A stretch of 64,000 nucleotides of DNA from assembly GCA_023362775.1 (NCBI GenBank), contig JALMGJ010000008.1, forward strand, positions 24,690,501-24,754,500, given 5' to 3'. A program made the translations under genes and the position numbers. The notes under the pieces are model-generated. The model saw nothing but the letters and a program-made list of their open reading frames with translations, did not search any database and was not told the origin of the DNA. The DNA comes from Charina bottae (lineage: Eukaryota > Chordata > Lepidosauria > Squamata > Charinaidae). Shown here piece after piece: positions 35,046-44,507 of this stretch (its first letter is position 1; each line of letters starts with the position of its first letter).

Positions 35046-37420
35046 GTCTGTAGGACATCCTGCTCTAGAGTAATTCTCCTCTTTCGGTGTTCACCATCAC
35101 TATTTGGGAATAGTATGACTGGCCCTCTGCAATTTCTAGATGTTTGATTTAGTTTATTTCACTGTCTGATTCACAGATGTCTAGCTCTAAAATACAAATA
35201 ATGGAATTATTCTTCAGTTCATAAAAGTTAAAGGGTGTGAACTGAAAAGCAAACAAACAATAACAAGAACTCTGAATTTAACCAACAACTAGCACACTAA
35301 CCTGTGGGATATTACATAACATGAGATTACCATCAATGATTTTTAATGTTGACTTTGCTAAGAGTGTAGATTCATTTTCTACTGTTGAACTATTGTTTTC
35401 TAATAGTAGAAGTCTTGGTAATTAAAATGATCAAATGATAATTATTTGACCAATTTGTTGTGACTTCCATTAAAGCCTCCAGATCTCCCACTCTCAAGGT
35501 ACAGTTTGTATACTTCAAGCTTGTAGCTTGAGGGTATGGAGTATTTGCTTGTCCTCAAGAGATTTCCTCTCCTGTATACCAGATGAATGCACTAGAGTGG
35601 AACAGAGAAATGGGTATATTACCTTGGCTTGCAAACTTGCAAGGTGTCATTTCAAAGGCCAAAAATTATTTAAACACACTTCCTTTATAAGCAAAACATG
35701 AATTATGAATTGTCTCCATTCATAAAGAGGCCAGAACAGCTGCATTCTATTAATATCAGTCAAAAATCTGGAGATTTGCCCATTGGATGTGTTCCATTAC
35801 TTTCGCCATGATGTAAACAGTCTTCAGCAACATATATCAGAAAGTGTCTGTTTAAAACACGGTGAGACAATTTTTCTAGGCCCATTTCAGTTTGAAGATA
35901 TAAACAACTACTGTTGGGATTTATAGTATCTGAATTTGGTAATGCAGCAAGATTATATATATTCAATGGTAATATAAGAGCAGCATTATTTATATGTATT
36001 AGTGGTATATCTATTCTTTGAGGTCTTTTAGGGCCAAAGCCCTATTGTATTGTACCTGTTCTGTTCTTTTTTGTTCTTGTTTCATCTTGTATTTGATTCT
36101 CTCTATCTTTCCCAAATCCATATCTTTTCAACGTTATCTAAACCCTCAATCTATTTGATTGACTTCTAATATAGGCTTTATAGTAGTCTCTATTACTAGC
36201 CTTTGCATCTAGTCTGTCTGTAGTGGTTCATCTCTTTGCCTTTCCATTCATCCTCACCATTCCTACATGTTGGATGCATCCTCTGCTGCAGGACAGAACT
36301 TAAGGAAGTAACATCTTTCTGCAGCACTAGAATTATAAGCTGATCAAGACTGTCCAGGAAGTTCAGGATCATCATCAGTGATGGAAAGTTCCAGTTTCCC
36401 CAGGTGGCAATGCTGCTAGCAAATCTATTCAGCTGGAATTCCCATGAACAGCATCAGCCAAAGGTAGACACAACACTTTAGTGGCAGCCAAGAAATGTTT
36501 CCACCACAACCGTTAACATGTCCAGAAAGGGAAGTCTCCTTCAAGTTGACAAGTAAATGAGACAGTGTGGAGGCACCCATTGCTGAAAATATAGGGGAGC
36601 TGCCCTGTGATTTCTTGGAATACTGAACAATCCAAAGCCATATCTGGCTACAGTTGTCTGAAATACCTGTCTAACCACCTATCAGTGTTGCAGAGGGGGT
36701 TCAATAGGCAGGTGATTTTAACAGTCTATTGTGCCTTATGGAACCTGAATTGGTTAAGCAATTGGAGTTCCTTCAAGTAAACATCCTCTTCTAGGGTGGA
36801 GAAAGCTGGATGTTCAGACAGATTTTTACTTTCCTGATATTCAGCTTTATCATTAGGCAACATGACAATTTTTTTAAAGGGAACCATTAGAAAGTTATTA
36901 TGTGACCCCTCTTCTACCATGGTAGGTGCTTGGCTCCATTTTTAGCAATAGTTTTGTTCAATTTCTTGCATTAAAGGTTGTAAGACATATATGGCTTTGA
37001 AAATTACAGGTAAATACTTTTGGGGGGGGGGAAATTATGGCAAACTTGGGGAGGTGTAATTAATTATTTACTCAATTACAAGTAGTTTTATACCACTTCA
37101 GCCATCTGAGCTGTTTTACAAGAAACAAAATTCAAATATTGAACAATACATCAAAACAAACCAATATTTTAAATGTGCTTATAGTAAATCAAGTTTTTAA
37201 ACCATCTGAGTTATTTTAAGAGGAATCTGGATTGCCCAACATTGCAAAATGGCAGTATTTTCAATCAAAATATGTTTCGAATGGCCTAGTTGCATTAGTA
37301 GGATCTAAGACTCTTGAAATACTGTTGAGATTAGTATGTGTTTTGGATGATACTAAGTTCATCATAATTCTATGTTGACTCTCTGCTGGACTATTTGGAG
37401 GTTGCTATGCTGTCCTTTCT
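35046..37420. other. Unique sequence, no gene seen
   Basis: No coding exon or recognised repeat. A run of nine G lies near 37021. Confidence 0.5.
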
Positions 37421-37870
37421 TCACAATATGCTGTCTTTTAAGGCTAATTTTGCCCTTAAATAAATATAGGGGAACATTAAAAATATTTCAGTCAAACCCT
37501 TGAAGATATTCTGCTGAAATATTGCATGGTTAATACCTACCATTTTGCTGTTTTCATTCCATTCTGCCAACAAATAAAGCAGTGTTAGGCATTTTCTTGC
37601 TTCTTTATGATAGAGTATGGTTGAAGCTTTTAAAAAATTAAATACTGAATCACAAAACAGCTGGACTATATCATGTTGTCCAAATCTTAAAGCACAAAAC
37701 TGGATTGGATGAGGACATACAGTATTTGTATTTCCACCACCACTAATAATGCACTTCTCTTCAGAATTTGAATCTGAATTTTGAACATAAAGATTTAGGA
37801 ATCCTAAACAGTTTTGAGCCACTGCCAGGTGGTTCAAAGTTTTGCTATTAAATAAGTTGACCTGATCAGA
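37421..37870 (-). other. Unassigned open frame of about 150 codons
   Basis: Open on the minus strand from just after a TAA near 37870 to the stop at 37421-37423, with no ATG near the upstream end (the first candidate start is a TTG at 37837). The product would be rich in L, N, F and K, with no signal peptide, clear helix bundle or known motif. Length is modestly above chance for this base composition. It could be a chance opening, an old transposon or a retrocopy fragment. I do not recognise it. Confidence 0.15.
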
Positions 37871-37998
37871 GAATTAACATGCTTTTTATATATGTATGCA
37901 TTAAATTCAACAATACAGAGCACTGATGGCTTTTAAATCCTAGGAACCAACTATTTGACACATGAATTGGTCCTTACACAGCTGAGGCCATAATATGT

Positions 37999-38978
37999 GC
38001 TGTGTCTGCCTCCTTAGGGATCTGTATAATGACCAAGTAGCAATGGTAAGAACAGACCACGGAACAACGGACTGGTTTAAGATTGGGAAAGGAGTATGAC
38101 AGGGCTGTATACTCTCACCCTACCTATTCAACCTGTACGCAGAACAGATCATGTGATGTGCTGGGCTTGATGAATCCAAGGCTGGAGTTAAAATTGCTGG
38201 AAGAAACATTAACAATCTCAGATATGCAGATGATACCACTTTGATGGCTGAAAGCGAGGAGCAACTGAGGAGCCTTATGATGAAGGTGAAATAAGAAAGT
38301 GCAAAAGCTGGGTTGCAGTTAAACCTCAAAAAAACCAAGATTATGGCAACCAGCTTGATTGATAACTGGCAAATAGAGGGAGAAAACATGGAGGCAGTGA
38401 CAGACTTTATATTTCTAGGCGCAAAGATTACTGCAGATGCTGACTGCAGCCAGGAAATCAGAAGACGTTTACTTCTTGGGAGGAGAGCAATGACAAATCT
38501 CGATAAAGTAGTTAAGAGCAGAGACATCACACTGACAACAAAGGTCCGCATAGTTAAAGCAATGGTATTCCCTGTAGTAACCTATGGCTGCAAGATCTGG
38601 ACCATAAGGAAGGCTGAGCGAAGGAAGATAGATGCTTTTGAACTGTGGTGCTGGAGGAAAATTCTGAGAGTGCCTTGGACTGCAAGAAGATCAAACCAGT
38701 CCATACTCCAGGAAATCAAGCCAGACTGCTCACTTGAGGGAATGATATTAAAGGCAAAACTGAAGTACTTTGGCCACATAATGAGAAGACAGGATACCCT
38801 GGAGAAGATGCTGATGCTAGGGAAAGTGGAAGGCAAAAGGAAGAGGGGCCGACCAAGGGCAAGATGGATGGATGATATTCTGGAGGTGACGGACTTGACC
38901 TTGGGGGAGCTGGGGATGGCGACAGCCCACAGGAAGTCACGAAGAGTCGGAAGCGACTGAACGAATAAACAACAAAAT
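37999..38978 (+). mobile_element. BovB LINE, 5'-truncated
   Basis: Begins within RT at the segment for 'LLRNLYNDQVA' and runs to the 3' end 'gcgactgaacgaataaac' with an A-rich tail. By eye it is very similar to the copy at 31197-32200 but on the opposite strand. Confidence 0.93.
38003..38960 (+). pseudogene. BovB reverse transcriptase C-terminal part, broken
   Basis: Retains the catalytic block 'NNLRYADDTTLMAES' near 38210 and, from 38313, an open stretch with 'LNLKKTKIMATSLIDNWQ', 'VTYGCKIWTIRKAERRKID', 'CWRKILRVPWTARRSNQS' and 'GKRKRGRPRARWMDDILEV'. Upstream are three in-frame stops: TGA near 38098 and 38155, where the other copy has Arg, and TAA near 38291, where it has Glu. The two TGAs look like CpG decay. 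The N-terminal half of the protein is absent. Confidence 0.88.
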
Positions 38979-39179
38979 CACCAGGATCTAAACTTTACTG
39001 TTGCCTTACTATTAACTATTTATTTGTTTGTGTGTGTGTGTGTGTGTGTGTTGCATCATTTGCCTTCTGGCCATGTTTTTAATTCACTGTACATTACTTA
39101 GGAGAACCAATAACTGAAATGTAAGGTTAAAAAAATCAATAAGTGAGCTATATATATAAAAATACAGTACATATGTTAT

Positions 39180-39224
<45 letters not shown>

Positions 39225-40092
39225 TCTCAAAGCCAGGAGAGAAATTTAATTATGCCTAAAGCCCATTAAAAGTCAATAGAGTGAGTGAATTGTAATTAAT
39301 TTATTTTGGATTTTATTTATATTTCCACAGTACTTTGAACTATAATAATCATTGCTACAATTGTTATTTTTATTGTTATTGTTACTATCATAATTACTAT
39401 TTAGATTAGTTCCTAACTTCTAATAAGCTTTTGATCTCTAATATGTAACAAGGAAGATGAGAGAGGAAGTTCATATAATTCCTCAAACAGTTCCATGGCT
39501 ATGTAACAATGAATGGGCAGAAATACACTATGGCATTAGATTAGATAGCTTCTACATGAAAGGATAGGATTTAATAAGCAGGAAATATGGCCATTTATGG
39601 GATGGCCATTTATGGGGTGACCATGATCAGACAGACCACAGTTCCCCCTCTCACAGGAATTCCTTGATCCTCTCTGCTACATACAGACTCATGAAATATG
39701 AATGAAATAAACATCTGTTTTATTTTTGAAATTGCACTATAGGTTTGCTGCTATGCTTTATTTTTTATAGTTTCTGTTTAAAGTAGCTGCTAGACAGCAG
39801 AGCTTGTTGATTTTTGTGACTTTTTGTCTCATGGAACAACTTAAAAGAGTCTTTTTTCTGACATTTTTACTTTGCAAAATCATTATGTTCCCAAAGTTTA
39901 TTGGAATTCATTTTCTAGCAAAATATGTAGTTAGATTTTGATTCATTTAGGTACCCTTCTTTAATCTTCTTATATTCTAACTGCCCAGTTTCATATTTAT
40001 AGCACCATCAACAAATTTATTACAGCCCTAAGGCCAGATACAATCAAAATATCTTTAAAAAGCAGTAATACATCCTTCTATATATGTATAAA
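38979..40092. other. Unique sequence with microsatellites
   Basis: Contains a (TG)n run at about 39028-39050 and an (ATC)n run at about 39179-39224. No coding exon. Confidence 0.6.
39179..39224. repeat. (ATC)n microsatellite
   Basis: About 15 tandem ATC units, following a TG dinucleotide run 130 bp upstream. Confidence 0.95.
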
Positions 40093-40107
40093 ACAGAAAA
40101 ACAGTAA

Positions 40108-40305
40108 GTGGCTTGAATCATGTCAACTGGATTTCTATTTTCTCAGTAGAAACGTTTCACTCCTTATCCAAGGAGCTTCTTCAGTCTGAAGACTGAAGAA
40201 GCTCCTTGGATAAGGAGTGAAACGTTTCTACTGAGAAAATAGAAATCCAGTTGACATGATTCAAGCCACAGACTGTTCCACCTGGATGACTGAGAACCTT
40301 CATCG
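40108..40305. mobile_element. Penelope-like element terminal foldback with 16-bp TSD
   Basis: Two 80-bp arms (40108-40187 and 40190-40269) are perfect reverse complements around a 2-bp spacer. The right arm continues as 'gactgttccacctggatgac' to 40305. A 16-bp direct repeat 'acagaaaaacagtaag' flanks the insertion (40093-40108 and 40306-40321). Arms with 'ctgaagaagctccttgg' and 'gtgaaacgtttc' resemble terminal repeats of vertebrate Penelope-like elements, which often arrive as inverted, partly duplicated ends. No coding sequence remains. A hammerhead-like arrangement lies at 40193-40228. Confidence 0.75.
40193..40228 (+). other. Hammerhead-ribozyme-like motif in PLE terminus
   Basis: 'ctgaaga' is followed by a six-base-pair hairpin (40202-40207 with 40212-40217, loop 'ggat'), then 'tgaaac' and 'gtttc'. 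Hammerhead cores are CUGAUGA, stem II, GAAA; hammerheads are known in PLE terminal repeats. Here the U of CUGAUGA is A and extra bases flank the stem, so activity is doubtful. A mirror copy lies in the left arm. Confidence 0.4.
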
Positions 40306-40527
40306 ACAGAAAAACAGTAAGTACAATAAGATTTAAAAATAATTAAGAATAAAAATACTAAAATAAAATAAAATACTATTTTAAGAAATTTTAAACCTAA
40401 GTAATGGTGCAGTATATCGTACAAATGGTAGCACAAAACTGGGAAACTTTATAGCAAGACATGTGCGTGCTTGTGCTTACAGTTGTGGCTTATAAATCAA
40501 CTTCCCTAGTTCTACAATCCTTTAGAT

Positions 40528-40797
40528 CAGAGCTTCCCAAACTGTGTGTCGCGACACAAAAGTGTGTTGCCACATACAGTCTGGTGTGTCACCACACAAC
40601 TCAGAAGCGCTGATCATCATCAGCACTTCCGGGTTTTCCCGCAGCGACACACCAACAGCGGCGCACAAAACCCGAAAGCGGCAGCAGCGCTTCCGGGTTT
40701 TTGCGCGCTGCTGCAACGGCGGCACTTCTGGGTTTTCCCGTGGCGACACACCAACGGCGGTTGGTGTGTCGCCGCAGGAAAACTTTGGAAAGCCCTG
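40528..40797 (+). mobile_element. hAT-type MITE, copy 1
   Basis: A 270-bp element starting 'cagagcttcccaaactgtg' and ending 'aaactttggaaagccctg', with internal CpG-rich palindromic blocks built on 'gtgtgtcgc' and 'cttccgggtttt'. The flanks 'ctttagat' (40520-40527) and 'ctttatat' (40798-40805) are a duplication with one mismatch. A copy in the opposite orientation lies at 56244-56514. No protein is encoded; frames seen here are shadows of the palindromes. Confidence 0.9.
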
Positions 40798-40887
40798 CTT
40801 TATATGATTGTCCCTTAAATTTCAGTGCTTTATCCATTTTGCCAATTGTCCTGTATTTCTGGCTATATACAAGTGAGTATGGAACTA

Positions 40888-41104
40888 GGGGGCGTGGTGG
40901 CTCAGTGGGTAAGACGCCAGGCTTGTCGATCGGAAGATCACAAGTTTGGAGGTTCGAATCCCTAGCCCTGTGTGTGGAGTGAGCTCCCGCACTAGCACCA
41001 GCTCTTGCCAACCTAGCAATTGGAAAGCATGCAAATGCAAGTAGATTAATAGGTACCACTTCGGTGGGTAGGTAACAGCGTTCCGCGTGCGTCATGCGGC
41101 CACA
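40888..41104 (+). mobile_element. tRNA-derived SINE, second family
   Basis: Head 'gtggtggctcagtgggtaag' (A box) and 'gaggttcgaatccctag' (B box) as in a tRNA gene, then 'ccaacctagcaattgg', 'gcaagtagattaataggtac' and 'ggtaacagcgttccg'. It differs from the Sauria SINEs in head and tail. It shares its body with the minus-strand copy at about 61338-61511. Confidence 0.8.
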
Positions 41105-41534
41105 ATTTACTTCTTATGTCTCATTTACAAAATACAATTTGCTGGCTACTTTGTAACTCTGAAGGCTGAAGATAATTTATTAATTTTACACCCCCCGTCC
41201 CTGCAAAGCTATTTTCTCCAGGAGAGAAAGTTATATTGGTATCTATAGAAGTTCTCCTTATTAAGTCTGGTATTTGCCTAGGAAGGGGACTATAGCAGGA
41301 AAGAAAAGGGTGCTGTGGTTTCCTTCCTTCCTCCCCTTCTCACAGAAAGACACAGATGCAGTTGAAATGTAACACTGAACCATGGACTTTGGCTATATCT
41401 GACCTGTAGATTTAGTGTTTCTTTACCAGTGTGAATCGACAGTTCAACCAACTAATCAATTCATTCAAAATTGAATTGATAATTGATAATTAATGTTAGC
41501 AATTATGTATAATTTACCTAATATTAGGATATTA
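41105..41534. other. Unique sequence between SINEs
   Basis: No coding exon or further repeat. The last nine bases (41526-41534) are the left target duplication of the next SINE. Confidence 0.5.
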
Positions 41535-41780
41535 ATATCCTTAACCACTATACCAGTTTGGTGTAGTGGTTAAGGCACCAGGCTAAAAACTGTGAGACCG
41601 TGAATTCTAGTCCCGCCTTATGCACAAAGCCAGCTGGGTGACCTTGGGCCAGTCACTTCCTCTCAGCCCTAGGAAGGAGGCAATGGCAAACCACTTCTGA
41701 AAAACCTTGCCAAGAAAACTGCAGGGACTTGTCCAGGCAGTCTCCTAGAGTCGGACATGATTGAACTGATTAAATAAAAA
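41535..41780 (+). mobile_element. Sauria-type SINE with 9-bp TSD and inverted 5' end
   Basis: The tRNA-like head starts at 41551 ('accagtttggtgtagtgg') and the tail ends 'cggacatgattgaactg', close to the BovB tail. The duplication 'aggatatta' lies at 41526-41534 and 41781-41789. Between the left duplication and the head are 17 extra bases containing 'ccttaaccacta' (41539-41550), the exact reverse complement of 'tagtggttaagg' in the A box (41564-41575). A short inverted 5' end like this fits snap-back or twin priming during insertion. Confidence 0.9.
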
Positions 41781-41789
41781 AGGATATTA

Positions 41790-44259
41790 TATCAAGGAAA
41801 TGAAAAGTCAAATAACAATATTCAAGGAAATCACATTGATTCTATGCAATTGTTTATGGAAGTATGAAAAAGGGAAGGCAGAAAAAGAGATTTATACAGA
41901 GAGATCACTGCCTGAAAACAAATTCCTCTACACAGAAGAGAAAGCTCTTTTTGTATCAGTGATATTAACATAGCAATTCCTGCACAAAAGTCTACCTAAG
42001 TGATGCTGTAAAAGCAAAACTTGATAAGGCAGAGTGCTCACAACTTAGCAACAGCTTTGAAAGTATTGTCAATAAATGCTACAGTTTGAAAGGAGGCCAA
42101 GTGATAGGATGCGATAATGCTGCACAACTGAAGCAGCACTTCAGTATCTAATCTGGGGATTAGAGCAGATCGGGAGGTTCACACTACGAAACGTGTCAGT
42201 ACTGAATTTATAGCTTTGGTCCACTGATATAAATATATTACAGATTAGAGGAGACAAAGTACATCACAACTGATCCAGAAATATTGTCTCTTGTAAAGGG
42301 AGCACATTTCAAGTGTAAGAGATGGCAAAAATATGCCTGCAGCATTTAATTTGCTTTTTACATTTTCTTTATCCCATCATTCTGTCAACACAGTCCTACT
42401 ACAGACAGCTAATGCACCGTATAAAGACCAACCTTAAAAGACAGAAATAAAAGTTAGCAGTCAATGTAGTTGAAGCAACAATAGGCACAAAATTCATGCA
42501 GCAATGAAAACACAGAAAACACAGAAACAAGCCAATGAAATCAAGTAGTCATAAACCAAGAAAACAAACCAATAAAATAAGTAGTAGAGCAATAACAAAT
42601 AAACACCCAGATTATTGTTAACATGTGAATGTGGGTGTGAAGTCAGAATTTCACAGCAAATTCATAGTTCTATTGTGGTCGTTTTTGGATGGAAGTAGAA
42701 CACAATTTTGAAACAGGCAAGAAAAATGGAGATGTACTTAGTTATTGCTGAGCTGCTATGCATGGTTACTAGTTTAAGCACTTACTGTAAATGCTTACTA
42801 TTGCATATCAGCCTTCGATAATTGGGCCCCTAATGTTGGCTGAGAATTTGGGGAGCTGTAATATCAACAAATCTGAACTGGGCTCACCTGTTATAAATTA
42901 ATAGAATCATGTCCTCCAAGTGGGTATCATGGCTAGTGGCTTCAAGATGTCAATGTGGAGCTAGGACAGTAAACTAGAGGGAGAGAAATCAGAATGACAT
43001 ATACTAGAAAAAGGCTTGGCTTGGCAGGTGAATCACCCAACACAAGCACTTTTTATGTTAAATCTTGCTCATTCTACCTTAATGCTGACCAAAGCCCAGA
43101 AATCATGCATAGCATGATTTAAAGGTCCTTTCAGACTATGAAATCTATAACCTATCATTAGCACAGATCTTCAGCAGAGAGAAACCACCGATCCCAGGTG
43201 GGGAGAGCGCACCATCACACAAGAGATCTTTTGTGCTCATAGGCTTTCATTCCAAACCACAGTGACACCAAAAGGACAAAAGATGCATTGTGATACCATG
43301 ATGCAAACTCTACCCTCTTGTACTTGCTTTGCAACACCATACACAAAAAAGTGAGGAGCAGAGTTTCTGCTGCAACACCAGATGTATGTTTTCTTACTTG
43401 CCCTCTGTTTGTGCTGGATCTTTAGAGCAGGATTTCTCTAGGGGCTAGTATGCCCTTTACCTACTTGTCACCCCTGCTGCAGCATGAGTCTTCTCCTGCT
43501 TAGGGAAGGCACAGGAGGGCTGGCAGGAACAACTCCGTAATCACAGGAATTGGGTGGGATCCCATTTTGAGATGGGCTAACTCCTATTTGAAATGTAGCC
43601 TATTTGACTGAAAAAGCCTCAGGTCTATGTACAGTAAGTAGTGGTGAAAGAGTCAAAGGGCTGTATATTTAGACACATCTCTTCTGCTTTCCTTGTGAAT
43701 GGGACAGAGGCATGACAACTTGCATTCTCGAAGTTCCTGATTTACCAGATTCCAAATTTAATAGGAGCTTTTATAAATAGAGGAGTTTGCTAGTCCAGAA
43801 ATTATGAAAAGTTTGTTCTCTGTGGACTGAAGATCTATTACTTTGTGAAAAGGAAGCTTTGATAGCAGATTTTCTGTTTACAGAAGAAAAACTTGAGTAG
43901 TCCTCAAATCTGGGTGCATTTCAAATTGAGTCTGTTCTGCTTCAGTCCAAGTCTCTGGGATTGACCTGGGATTAGGTCACAAATAATGGAGGGATAGGAT
44001 TTTCATGAATGAGATTATGCATAGAACTTAATCAGAAACACGTCTGATCAGTAGGGCAATCAACTTTCTGTCTTTGAACTACCGAAGTGTTATTTATGTT
44101 GTCAAGATTGACATTAAATAATAACAACAACAATAAAGATTATACCTTAAAAATTGTGTTTCTGTCTCTCTGTGTGTATTTATATGCACAATGCATTTTG
44201 TCAGGAATGTACACGTTTGCTTTGAAGAACTATATGTTACCTGAATAAATGGCAAGTAA
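41790..44259. other. Unique sequence, no gene seen
   Basis: About 2.5 kb with no coding exon, RNA gene or recognised repeat. Confidence 0.5.
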
Positions 44260-44269
44260 GGACATCTTA

Positions 44270-44497
44270 GAGAGCCAGTTTGGTGTAGTGGGTAAGACAC
44301 CAGGCTAGAAACCAGGAGAGGGTGAGTTCTAGTCCCACCTTAGGCACAAAGCCAGCTGGGTGACCCTGGGCCAGTCTCTCTCAGCCCTAGGAAGGAGGCA
44401 ATGGCAAACCACTTCTGAAATCTTGCCAAGAAAACTACAGCGACTAGTCCAGGCAGTCGCAGAGAATCAGACACAATTGAATGGCAAGAAAAAAAGA
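44270..44497 (+). mobile_element. Sauria-type SINE with 10-bp TSD
   Basis: Head 'agagccagtttggtgtag', B box 'gagttctagtcccacc', body and BovB-like tail as in the other copies. The duplication 'ggacatctta' lies at 44260-44269 and 44498-44507. Confidence 0.93.
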
Positions 44498-44507
44498 GGA
44501 CATCTTA

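Noticed and set aside
39179..39224. Possible CRISPR-like array
   Set aside because: A pure trinucleotide repeat without spacers, in a vertebrate genome.
40888..41000. Possible true tRNA gene (A and B boxes present)
   Set aside because: The cloverleaf is incomplete and the sequence continues into a SINE body, so it is a tRNA-derived SINE. The same holds at 61338-61511 and for the Sauria SINEs.
40544..41095. Open frames with WCVAAGK-type repeats (also at 56203-56576)
   Set aside because: They follow the palindromic hAT MITE on either strand and run into flanking DNA. No transposase motif.
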